NCBI GenBank assembly: GCA_900539695.1 | Contig: UQDG01000045.1 | Span: forward strand, 1 to 7,126 | Source of the DNA: an uncultured Oscillospiraceae bacterium | Lineage (GTDB): Bacteria; Bacillota; Clostridia; Oscillospirales; Ruminococcaceae | Direction of reading: 5' to 3' | Length of the DNA: 7,126 bases | In this document: in pieces, positions 1-5,727 of the stretch | How the letters are laid out: each line of letters opens with the position of its first letter | Position numbering within the stretch: position 1 is the stretch's first letter | Made by a program: the position numbers and the translations under genes | Notes under the pieces: generated by a model | The model's input: only the letters and a program-made list of their open reading frames with translations | Databases searched by the model: none | What the model was told of the DNA's origin: nothing

Positions 1-51
1 TGCCGCACCTCGCTCGCCGTATCGGCACTTAGAATTATGCGGTATTGCCCT

Positions 52-91
52 AAAAAAGGTTCCCACTGCGAAAGCAGCGGGAACCTTTTTT
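52..91. terminator. Bidirectional rho-independent terminator
   Basis: An inverted repeat (arms 52-69 and 74-91) pairs over 17 of 18 positions, with one A/C mismatch at 65/78. It is closed by a GAAA tetraloop (70-73) on a C-G pair. Six As precede the stem and six Ts follow it, so it can end transcription on either strand. On the minus strand it lies about 20 bases after the stop of the carboxypeptidase gene and is its natural terminator. On the plus strand it would end whatever gene lies left of the window. Confidence 0.93.
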
Positions 92-110
92 GTGGTGGGG
101 AAATTCTTTT

Positions 111-1601
111 TTACAGCTGGTACAGGGCAGTGTATTTCTCTTTCAGGTAGCGGGTGAAATAGTGCGGGTCAAACTTGCCGCCGCACAGGCTTTGCACCAG
201 CCACTGGGGTTCCTTCATGCTGCCCCACTGCCATACACGCTCTTTCAGCGCGGCCTTCAGCGGCTCCATGTCGCCGGCAGCCCACTGAGCGTCCAGATCC
301 ATGGTCTTGCGCAGGTCGGCGATGGCCTGGGCACCGTAGGCGCTGCCCAGCGCATAGCTGGGGAAGTAGCCAATGTCGCCCATCGACCAGTGAATGTCCT
401 GCAGGCAGCCGTGGGCGTTGTCGGGCACGTCCACGCCCAGGTACTCCTTGTACTTGGCGTTCCAGGCGGCGGGCAGGTCGGCCACGGCCAGCGTGCCCTG
501 GATCAGCGCTTTCTCGATCTCGTAACGCACCATGATGTGCAGCGCGTAGGTCAGCTCGTCGGCCTCGGTACGGATCAGGCCCGGCTCGGCACGGTTGACG
601 GCGCGCCAGATCTCCTCCTCGGTCACATCGGCCAGCTGGGTGGGGAACAGCTCCCGCAGGGTGGGGTACAGGCAGTGTACAAAGGCGCGGCTGCGGCCGA
701 CGTAGTTCTCAAACAGGCGGCTCTGGCTCTCGTGGATGCCCATGGTGGCGCCGCCGGTGACGGCAGTGTAGTCGTAGGCGGGATCAATGTTCAGCTCGTA
801 CAGGGCATGGCCGCCCTCGTGGGCCACGCTGTACAGGTTACTGAACATATCGCGGGGCATGTAATGGGTGGTGATGCGCACATCGCCGCGCCAGAACTCG
901 GTGGTAAAGGGATGTTCGCTCTCGGCCAGGTAGCAGTGGGCCGGGTCCAGGCCCCACAGCTGCATGATCTTCTTGCTGACCTTGCGCTGGGCGTCGATGG
1001 GCCAATCCTGGTCCAGGAAGTCGGTGCGGATGGGGGTGCCGTGGTCGCGGATGTCGGCCAGCAGCGGCACGATGGTCTCCCGCAAGGTGGCGAAGAATTC
1101 ATCGCACTGGGCGATGGTCAGGCCGTGCTCGTACTGATCCAGCAGCACCTCGTAAGGATCGCGGTCAGGGGCAAAGTAGTGGGCCTGGGCGCGGCGGGCA
1201 GCCACGATCTTTTCCAGATACGGTGCAAATACGCTGAAATCGTTGGTGCGCTTGGCCTTGACCCAGGCGGGGATGCTCTGCTGGGTCAGCTTGGTAAAGG
1301 CGGCGTACTCGTCAGCCGGGATCTTGGAGATCTGGTCGTAGGCACGCTGCAATTCCCGTACCTCGGCGCGCTCCTGCTCGGTCTCGGCATCCTGGGCTGC
1401 CTGGCGCAGCAAAGCGGCGGTGTTGTCGTTGACCAGCAGGTCGAAGTCGGCGCGGCTCAGTACCTCGCAGGCTTCGGCGCGGCCATCGGCGCTGCCCTCG
1501 GGGGCGACGGTTTCAGCGTCAAAATCCACCACGTTCAGGGCGTAGCGGTAGGCAAAGCGCTGCTTCTCCAGCGTACGAAGGCGGATAATGCTTTCTTTCA
1601 T
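111..1601 (-). CDS. M32 family zinc metallocarboxypeptidase (thermostable carboxypeptidase 1 type)
   Basis: Predicted cytoplasmic zinc-dependent carboxypeptidase that removes C-terminal amino acids from peptides, probably in intracellular peptide turnover. The 496 residues match the usual length of about 500 for peptidase family M32. Seen directly: zinc-binding and catalytic HEGGH at residues 261-265 (bases 807-821), then HESQSR at 290-295 whose Glu291 is the expected third zinc ligand, spaced from HExxH as in the Pyrococcus enzyme. Other family signatures are DPYEVLLDQYEHG (148-160), HPFT (230-233) and RITTHY (242-247). There is no signal peptide or membrane segment. The ATG at 1601 is preceded by TGAGG (bases 1609-1613) at 7-base spacing, with a candidate extended -10 promoter at 1636-1664. 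The gene stands alone, is transcribed leftward and ends at the terminator at 52-91. It is complete with no key residue missing. B. subtilis YpwA belongs to this family, but I assign no symbol. Confidence 0.96.
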   Translation of the reverse strand: MKESIIRLRTLEKQRFAYRYALNVVDFDAETVAPEGSADGRAEACEVLSRADFDLLVNDNTAALLRQAAQDAETEQERAEVRELQRAYDQISKIPADEYAAFTKLTQQSIPAWVKAKRTNDFSVFAPYLEKIVAARRAQAHYFAPDRDPYEVLLDQYEHGLTIAQCDEFFATLRETIVPLLADIRDHGTPIRTDFLDQDWPIDAQRKVSKKIMQLWGLDPAHCYLAESEHPFTTEFWRGDVRITTHYMPRDMFSNLYSVAHEGGHALYELNIDPAYDYTAVTGGATMGIHESQSRLFENYVGRSRAFVHCLYPTLRELFPTQLADVTEEEIWRAVNRAEPGLIRTEADELTYALHIMVRYEIEKALIQGTLAVADLPAAWNAKYKEYLGVDVPDNAHGCLQDIHWSMGDIGYFPSYALGSAYGAQAIADLRKTMDLDAQWAAGDMEPLKAALKERVWQWGSMKEPQWLVQSLCGGKFDPHYFTRYLKEKYTALYQL

Positions 1602-1635
1602 AGCAAAACCTCATTTCTTGCAAATACTTTTTCTC

Positions 1636-1664
1636 ATCATACCACAAAGCGGCGGTTTTTTCCA
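1636..1664 (-). promoter_or_regulatory. Candidate promoter of the M32 carboxypeptidase gene
   Basis: Read on the minus strand: -35 TGGAAA (1659-1664), 17-base spacer, and -10 TATGAT (1636-1641) with an extended TGG directly upstream. The -10 matches the consensus at 5 of 6 positions, the -35 at 4 of 6. It lies about 35 bases upstream of the start codon. Its -35 box directly abuts that of the divergent promoter for the glycosyltransferase. Confidence 0.6.
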
Positions 1665-1693
1665 TTGAAAACCGGGCAAATTTATGGTATGGT
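1665..1693 (+). promoter_or_regulatory. Candidate promoter of the glycosyltransferase gene
   Basis: -35 TTGAAA (1665-1670; 5 of 6 consensus), 17-base spacer, and -10 TATGGT (1688-1693; 4 of 6) preceded by an extended -10 TGG (1685-1687). Transcription would begin near 1700, leaving a leader of about 27 bases with the ribosome binding site. An AT-rich TATATTATAAA stretch at 1697-1707 is an alternative -10, but it has no -35 at proper spacing. Confidence 0.5.
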
Positions 1694-1726
1694 GGGTATA
1701 TTATAAAATGAAGGAGGGCCGCCGCC

Positions 1727-2572
1727 ATGCCGGAACAGCCGCTTGTCAGTATTATTGTCCCCATATACAACGCACAGGATCACATTGCCCGCTGCGTAGA
1801 GAGCATCCGCCGCCAGACTTACAAAAACATTGAGATTTTGCTGCTGAATGACGGCAGCCAGGACGTTAGCCTGCAGGTGTGCGAGATGTACGCCCGGGTG
1901 GACGACCGCATTGTGCTGATCGATAAGGCCAACAGCGGCGTGGCGGCCACCCGCAACCTGGGGCTGCGCCAGGCCAAGGGCAAGTATCTGCAGTTTGTGG
2001 ATGCGGACGATACCATTCAGCCCTACGCCACCGAAATGCTGGTGGCTCGTGCCGAGGAGAGCGGGGCAGACCTGGTGATCGCCCACTACAACCGCATCAC
2101 GCCGCCGCGCCCGCGCAGCGAGGCCAGCGCCCGCCCCGAGCGCCCGACCAAAGTGCAGACCTTCGGCTTTTTGCTGGAGGGTGCCATGACGAAAGAGGAG
2201 TTTGCCGCCGGCCTGATGCAGGAACCGGCCAGCTTTTACTACGGTGTTATGTGGAATAAGCTCTACCGTGCCGACATCGTACACGCCCACGATGACATTA
2301 TCTGCGCCGAGGACATGGATTGGTCGGAGGATCTGTATTTTAACCTGAGCTATATCCGCTATGCTGAAAAGTTCTACGCATTGTCTACGCCGATTTACAA
2401 TTACTACAATACGCCGGGCAGTGCAGTGCATACGGTGCTGAATCCTGTCAATATCGTTTCTACCCGTGCAACGTTGTTTGCGTATTACAAGGAATTGTAC
2501 GAGAATTTGGGGCTGTACGAGGAGTATAAGCCGCAGATTTATAAATACCTGGTTGCTGTGGCGGAGAGCTGA
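1727..2572 (+). CDS. Family 2 glycosyltransferase (GT2, GT-A fold)
   Basis: Predicted inverting glycosyltransferase that moves a sugar from a nucleotide-sugar to an acceptor, probably in cell-surface polysaccharide or glycolipid synthesis; donor and acceptor are unknown. Seen in the 281 residues: the N-terminal nucleotide-binding strand VSIIVPIYNAQ (7-17), LNDGSQD (40-46), NSGVAATRNLGL (69-80), and the metal-binding DXD-type motif FVDADD (90-95). MWNKLYR (175-181) and EDLYFN (201-206) follow; the acidic pair probably includes the catalytic base. A proline/arginine-rich stretch (about 126-140) separates the two halves. There is no transmembrane segment, so it is cytosolic or peripherally membrane-bound. 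The ATG at 1727 has AAGGAGG at 1711-1717, 9 bases upstream. The part after EDLYFN is about 75 residues, on the short side for this subgroup, but no open continuation in another frame restores more of it. The nuclease-like remnant begins 20 bases downstream. Confidence 0.92.
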   Translation: MPEQPLVSIIVPIYNAQDHIARCVESIRRQTYKNIEILLLNDGSQDVSLQVCEMYARVDDRIVLIDKANSGVAATRNLGLRQAKGKYLQFVDADDTIQPYATEMLVARAEESGADLVIAHYNRITPPRPRSEASARPERPTKVQTFGFLLEGAMTKEEFAAGLMQEPASFYYGVMWNKLYRADIVHAHDDIICAEDMDWSEDLYFNLSYIRYAEKFYALSTPIYNYYNTPGSAVHTVLNPVNIVSTRATLFAYYKELYENLGLYEEYKPQIYKYLVAVAES

Positions 2573-2592
2573 AAGGAAAAGAGGGAATAGCC

Positions 2593-2980
2593 ATGGCTGT
2601 ACAGCTTGGGAAAATTACGCGGGAACACGATTTGCGGACCGTATGGTCTTACCCCGTGGCTGGCCGAGCATTTGGACGTGCTGGGGGATGCGTTGGGCAT
2701 TACAATAGAACTGGAAGAGCGGGAGTGGTCGGTTGGGGCGTTCTCGCTTGACATATTGGCGCGTGACCAGGATTCCGGCGAAGCGGTCGTGATTGAAAAC
2801 CAAATCGAGCAATCAGACCATGAGCATCTGGGAAAACTGATTACTTATGCGTCCGGCAAAGATGCAAAGTATATTGTATGGATCGTAAAAGATGCGCGGG
2901 AGGAACACCGCGCTGCCATTGAATGGCTGAATAAAATCTCTGACGATACGATTGGATTTTTCAATCCGCTTTTTCGTCGT
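2593..2980 (+). pseudogene. Broken PD-(D/E)XK/DUF4268-type nuclease-like gene (remnant)
   Basis: Remnant of a gene of the DUF4268 type, whose N-terminal part resembles PD-(D/E)XK nucleases. An ATG at 2593 with upstream AAGGAAAAGAGGG opens frame 1, giving MAVQLGKITREHDLRTVW (residues 1-18), a start I recall as typical of the family. At about 2647 the family sequence jumps to frame 2, resuming with LTPWLAEHLD at 2648. Only one base separates the blocks where about six residues are expected, so roughly 17 bases appear deleted. Frame 2 then gives FSLDILARD, VVIENQIEQSDHEHLGK and AIEWLN, with the Asp and Glu of a nuclease-like core and Gln at the usual Lys position. Similarity stops after IGFF near 2964. 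The open frame runs on to 3070 only by reading through a terminator hairpin. The C-terminal part (about 150-200 residues in relatives, from memory) is missing. In frame 2 the only nearby start is a TTG at 2606. The product is presumably non-functional. Confidence 0.75.
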
Positions 2981-3004
2981 GTCATTTTGCTTGAAAACAC
3001 AAAC

Positions 3005-3050
3005 AAACCAGCCCGCAGAATTGCCCATCAAAGATTCTGCGGGCTGGTTT
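3005..3050. terminator. Perfect 17-bp bidirectional terminator between convergent genes
   Basis: Arms 3005-3021 and 3034-3050 are perfectly complementary over 17 bp, with a 12-base loop. The plus-strand transcript continues with TTTCTATTTCTTTTT. The minus-strand transcript continues with a T-rich GGTTTGTTTGTGTTTTC. It sits between the plus-strand nuclease remnant and the minus-strand TetR gene and can stop both. Its T-tracts are interrupted, but the stem is very stable. Confidence 0.9.
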
Positions 3051-3102
3051 CTATTTCTTTTTGGCACTAACTAAGTGACATTGCTCCCAAAGGGGGCCTT
3101 TC

Positions 3103-3663
3103 TCAGGCTCCGATCCTACATGCTTCCAGCGCGTTGGTAATGCCGCCGTGGGTCACAGTGGAGACGCGCTCCACGATGGCGGCAGGGGCCTCTTTCATGC
3201 CGCCGCGTATCCATTCCAGCGTAAGCCCCACAAAGGCGTACTTATAAAAGTGGGCGATAAACTCCTTATCCTCGGCCCGCACAGACATACCGGCGGCCCG
3301 CTCCTCCACCACGCCGATCATCAGATCATAGGTCAGCTTATACAGGTACTGCTCGATGTACTCGCGGCTGATGGAGTGATAGACATTGATGTAAAAAACC
3401 TTATCCTTTTGCAGGCTTTGCAAAATCTGCAAAAAGCCCTGCTGCCAGGTATCGTAGGTCTTTTTGCCCGCCAGGGCGCGGGTAGCTTCCTCCACGCAGG
3501 CCCATTCCACCAGGTCGTAGATGTCTTTGAAATGGTAGTAAAAGGTCATGCGGTTGACGCCGCAATGCTCGGTCAGGTCGGTGACGGTAATTTTATCCAG
3601 CGGCTTTTCGGCCATCAGTTCTTTCAGCGAGGCTACCAGCGCACGCTTGGTCATCTGGGACAT
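3103..3663 (-). CDS. TetR/AcrR family transcriptional regulator, DhaS-like
   Basis: Predicted DNA-binding repressor of 186 residues, within the family's usual range of about 180-220. The N-terminal helix-turn-helix is clear at about 25-47: ITVTDLTEHCGVNRMTFYYHFKD, here shown whole only by its ends, with the typical TFYYHF recognition-helix end and the following YDLVEW (49-54). The C-terminal half is all-helical and resembles the TetR_C region of DhaS-like regulators, but I cannot infer its ligand. The start is the ATG at 3663, which has a perfect AAGGAGG (3673-3679) at 9-base spacing. An upstream in-frame start would add 20 residues but would place the promoter and this ribosome site inside the gene. 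The gene has its own promoter, overlapped by a near-palindrome that suggests autoregulation. The unrecognised 219-residue gene lies 60 bases upstream on the same strand and is the closest candidate target. Confidence 0.9.
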   Translation of the reverse strand: MSQMTKRALVASLKELMAEKPLDKITVTDLTEHCGVNRMTFYYHFKDIYDLVEWACVEEATRALAGKKTYDTWQQGFLQILQSLQKDKVFYINVYHSISREYIEQYLYKLTYDLMIGVVEERAAGMSVRAEDKEFIAHFYKYAFVGLTLEWIRGGMKEAPAAIVERVSTVTHGGITNALEACRIGA

Positions 3664-3693
3664 AAGGGCAAACCTCCTTGCGGTACTGCCCTT

Positions 3694-3722
3694 ATTATAA
3701 TAGGTATTTGTGAAAATTTCCA
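3694..3722 (-). promoter_or_regulatory. Promoter of the TetR-family gene
   Basis: Read on the minus strand: -35 TGGAAA (3717-3722; 4 of 6 consensus), 17-base spacer, and a perfect -10 TATAAT (3694-3699). The start point would be near 3687, giving a leader of about 24 bases with the AAGGAGG site. It gives the regulator a transcript independent of the upstream gene. Confidence 0.7.
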
Positions 3723-3723
3723 C
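3710..3723. promoter_or_regulatory. Near-palindromic candidate operator at the TetR-gene promoter
   Basis: GTGAAAATTTCCAC is an inverted repeat of the form GTGnAAATTTnCAC, symmetric except for one position pair. It covers the -35 box of the TetR-gene promoter and ends directly before the stop codon of the upstream gene (3724-3726). Position and symmetry fit an autoregulatory TetR-family operator; binding is inference. Confidence 0.4.
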
Positions 3724-4383
3724 TCAACCGCTGGCCCGCAGCAGCAGTTCCATCCCCTGCTTACCCCAGCCGAAATCCGCCGCCGCGTACCCGCGTTCCA
3801 GCACGCGGGAGAGCGCCGGGTCGTCCAGATGCAGGCGGCGGAACGGCTCCTGCCAGTGGGGCAGCCCCCGGGCCGAGAAGATGAGCATGCCCTCGGTGCC
3901 CACCATCGGCCGCAGCCCCCGCAGAGTCAGCCCGGCCGAGAGGTACTGGGCGCAGAGATCCTCGCAAGAGGGCAGGTCGTCGATGGTAAGGGGCTGCACG
4001 GCCCAGATGTGGTAGCTGGCGTAGCGTTCGGTGGCCCAGCGCAGCGCCATGCGCAAAAAATGGCGCAGCTGGGTGTAGTTTTCGTTCAGCACCGGCGGGG
4101 TCAGCACCGCGCCCTGGCCGTCGGCCCCGTAGCCCGCGGCCCGCAGGCTGGTGGGCAGCGGTGCGTCGTCGTACAGGGGCATCAGGGCGGCGGCCGCCTG
4201 CAGCTCCGGCTGGCCAGCATAATCCGCGATGATCTGACCGTTTTCCAGCGCGGTGCGCTGACGGTCCGGCGGCAGAAATGGCAGCCCTGCCGGGCCGGTA
4301 AGTTCTGCCAGCGCCGCGGCCCCCGCAGGCGTAAGCACCTGGGCATCAAAAGTGTGGACATTGCGTTCGAGTGTTTGCAGCAT
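3724..4383 (-). CDS. Unrecognised 219-residue protein upstream of the TetR-family gene
   Basis: I do not recognise this family. The frame is convincing: the ATG at 4383 has GGAGGGA (4392-4398) at 8-base spacing, codon use is GC-rich like its neighbours, and it stops 60 bases before the TetR-gene start. The product looks soluble and cytoplasmic, with no signal peptide and no membrane segment. The N-terminal half is rich in Ala, Leu and Pro (TPAGAAALAELTGPAG at about 18-33). The C-terminal half has alternating hydrophobic and polar stretches, for example RGLRPMVGTEGMLIFSA, and several aromatic residues. A few features faintly recall acetyltransferase-like alpha/beta proteins, which I do not regard as evidence. 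A -10-like TACAAT lies at 4425-4430 on the minus strand without a good -35. No terminator separates it from the TetR-family gene, so readthrough and a shared transcript are possible. Confidence 0.75.
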   Translation of the reverse strand: MLQTLERNVHTFDAQVLTPAGAAALAELTGPAGLPFLPPDRQRTALENGQIIADYAGQPELQAAAALMPLYDDAPLPTSLRAAGYGADGQGAVLTPPVLNENYTQLRHFLRMALRWATERYASYHIWAVQPLTIDDLPSCEDLCAQYLSAGLTLRGLRPMVGTEGMLIFSARGLPHWQEPFRRLHLDDPALSRVLERGYAAADFGWGKQGMELLLRASG

Positions 4384-4511
4384 AAAACAGTTCCCTCCGT
4401 GAATTTAAAATTCTTTACGGAACTATTGTATGTGCCCCCCGCCGCCGAACCTGCCGAAAGCCGGCGAGGAAATGGAAAATTTTACCAGTTTATTTTGCTC
4501 CACAGAAATAG

Positions 4512-4536
4512 AAAAAGCCCCCTCTGCGAGGGGGCT
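4512..4536 (-). terminator. Rho-independent terminator of the two-gene minus-strand operon
   Basis: Perfect 9-bp GC-rich stem (4516-4524 with 4528-4536) around a 3-base loop. On the minus strand it is followed by TTTTT (4512-4516) and further T-rich sequence. It lies about 90 bases after the stop of the 57-residue gene. On the plus strand it lacks a T-tract, so it acts in one direction only. Confidence 0.8.
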
Positions 4537-4634
4537 CCGCCGGCAGGTGGTGGGGGAGAGACAGCAATTTTATATGCTCTCTCCCTCAGTCCGCTTCGCG
4601 GCCAGCGCCCTCACAAAAGGAGCCTTTCACTGCT
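4512..4634. repeat. Palindrome-rich intergenic element
   Basis: About 120 bases with several nested inverted repeats: the terminator stem (4516-4536); a stem of 4554-4566 with 4575-4585, 11 bp with a 2-base bulge and an 8-base AT loop; a small CCGC-TTC-GCGG hairpin (4591-4601); and a long-range match of 4528-4536 with 4604-4612, with one mismatch. The CTCCCTCAGTC...GCC pattern resembles dispersed intergenic repeats I recall from Faecalibacterium-like genomes. Only one copy is in this window, so repeat status is inference. No reading frame in it looks coding. Confidence 0.45.
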
Positions 4635-4800
4635 TCTCATTTATATTCGGTCTCGCCAGCTCTTCCAAACTTCGATTCTGCGTAAAAAATCGGTGGTACG
4701 GGTTATCCACCGGCGGTGCCTTGGGGGCGGCAGGCTTGGGGGCAAAACGCTTGATATACGCCCGCAGTGCCGGGGCGGCCCGCAGCTTGCGGCGGCTCAT
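4627..4800 (-). CDS. Small basic protein (57 residues), translationally coupled
   Basis: Unrecognised small protein. Its ATG (4798-4800) overlaps the TGA stop of the upstream membrane-protein gene as ATGA, and no ribosome binding site precedes it, so translation probably depends on coupling. The N-terminus is strongly basic (MSRRKLRAAPALRAYIKRF), followed by a Pro/Ala/Lys linker (APKPAAPKAPP) and a polar tail with NPYHRFF and LEELARP. There is no membrane segment. A longer start at 4845 exists, but that part would lie wholly inside the upstream gene and lacks support. It ends about 90 bases before the operon terminator. The basic N-terminus could bind nucleic acid or acidic membrane lipids; this is a guess. 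The overlap suggests a role related to the membrane protein. Confidence 0.6.
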   Translation of the reverse strand: MSRRKLRAAPALRAYIKRFAPKPAAPKAPPVDNPYHRFFTQNRSLEELARPNINEKQ

Positions 4801-5549
4801 TCGGCCGCGGCTGTCGAGACAGCCCCCGCGGTCAGCGTCTGCCACAGTTCCTCGCCGTCGGCGTAGTGGGCGGCCTGTTCCTCATCCAGCACAGCGCGGC
4901 GGCCCACATACAGGGTGGACAGCACGCTCTGGCTGCTGCCGGTGGCATCGTCCAGCAGCGTGTAGCCGTCATAATCGCCCAGATCCATCCCGGCCAGCAC
5001 CGGGCAATCGGTCCAGCGGTAGACCATATTCTGCCAATCGTCAGCGTCATCCTCGGGCGGGGTGCCGTCCAGGTAGGCCAGTGCGCCGGTGGATTTCTGG
5101 AAGCCCGCCGGGTCCGCGATGAGCATCACATACAGCGTGCCGCTATCGCTCAGGTCGGCGCTCAGCCGGGTGACACCCGCCATCTGGTTGTAGGCATCGG
5201 TGTTGTCGTTCTCGTCGTTAAAATCCACGGTGTAACTGTTGACCTGCACCACAACCTTGCCATCACCGTTCAGGTCGGCGCAGTAGGGCGTCAGCGCATC
5301 CTGCAGGGCAGTCACGGTGTCAGCGGGCAGGTCGTACTGGCCGATGTAGCCGATCTGCACGTCCGGCCGGGTCTGGAAGACGGTATCCTTGATGAACCAC
5401 GCCACCACCAGAATGGCCACCACCACGCCCAATACGATGAACTTATGATAGTGCCACCAGTTCTGGGCCTTTTCCTTTTTGGTGTATTCCTTCGGCGGTT
5501 CGGGGGTATGATCGTACTGTTCTACGCTGTCTTTGGTGACCCATGCCAT
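4797..5549 (-). CDS. Single-pass membrane protein with outer domain (uncharacterised Bacillota family)
   Basis: Predicted type II-like membrane protein of 250 residues. A short charged cytoplasmic part (1-35, with PEPPKEYTKKEKAQ) leads into NWWHYHKF (30-37) and one hydrophobic segment (about 38-53). About 195 acidic, Asp-rich residues then lie outside. The WWHYHK-type juxtamembrane motif and the DLNGDGKVVVQV stretch (92-103), which resembles an EF-hand or dockerin-type calcium loop (Asp92, Asn94, Asp96), recur in uncharacterised proteins of gut clostridia as I recall. No enzymatic motif is visible. The start is the ATG at 5549 with AAGGAG (5560-5565) 10 bases upstream. An extension to 5582 would need a TTG start without a ribosome site. 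The stop overlaps the start of the 57-residue gene. An extended -10 promoter is at 5593-5601. The function is unknown; an envelope or sensing role is inference. Confidence 0.88.
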   Translation of the reverse strand: MAWVTKDSVEQYDHTPEPPKEYTKKEKAQNWWHYHKFIVLGVVVAILVVAWFIKDTVFQTRPDVQIGYIGQYDLPADTVTALQDALTPYCADLNGDGKVVVQVNSYTVDFNDENDNTDAYNQMAGVTRLSADLSDSGTLYVMLIADPAGFQKSTGALAYLDGTPPEDDADDWQNMVYRWTDCPVLAGMDLGDYDGYTLLDDATGSSQSVLSTLYVGRRAVLDEEQAAHYADGEELWQTLTAGAVSTAAAE

Positions 5550-5592
5550 GGGGTGCACGCTCCTTCGGGGCTTGAAAGCCAAATTTCTATTT

Positions 5593-5601
5593 ATTATAAC
5601 A
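5593..5601 (-). promoter_or_regulatory. Extended -10 promoter of the membrane-protein operon
   Basis: On the minus strand a perfect TATAAT (5593-5598) is preceded by the extended -10 TGT (5599-5601). No good -35 sits at 17 bases, as is common with extended -10 promoters; a TTTACA lies 21 bases upstream. The leader would be about 35-40 bases long and contains AAGGAG. Confidence 0.6.
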
Positions 5602-5653
5602 CATAAAACAAGGGGTAATTGTAAACTTATTTTGACGCCGCCCTGATAACGCC

Positions 5654-5682
5654 TTGCAAAACCGGGCTAAAGCGGGTATCAT
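5654..5682 (+). promoter_or_regulatory. Candidate promoter of the C39-like protein gene
   Basis: -35 TTGCAA (5654-5659; 4 of 6 consensus), 17-base spacer, and -10 TATCAT (5677-5682; 5 of 6). Transcription would start near 5689, about 40 bases before the ATG at 5728. The intergenic region holds this promoter and the divergent operon promoter about 55 bases apart, with no other structure that I can see. Confidence 0.5.
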
Positions 5683-5727
5683 ACAAATAAGAGCGGCCCA
5701 AAACAGCCGCAGAAAGGCTGCATTTGT

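Noticed and set aside
1..51. Tail of an upstream gene
   Set aside because: Frame 3 has a stop at 30-32 and the terminator follows, which fits a gene end, but ten codons are too few to call a gene or its product.
90..1706. Very long plus-strand open frame (538 codons)
   Set aside because: It lies opposite the M32 carboxypeptidase, whose zinc motifs are certain. Its translation is low-complexity Val/Gly/Leu/Gln-rich, as expected for the antisense of a GC-rich gene.
3664..3723. Longer start for the TetR-family protein (206 residues)
   Set aside because: The extra part would overlap a perfect -10 box and the AAGGAGG site serving the ATG at 3663, and it has no ribosome site of its own.
3148..4866. 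Plus-strand open frame of 572 codons
   Set aside because: It runs antisense across the TetR gene, the 219-residue gene and the intergenic terminator. No family features or ribosome site support it.
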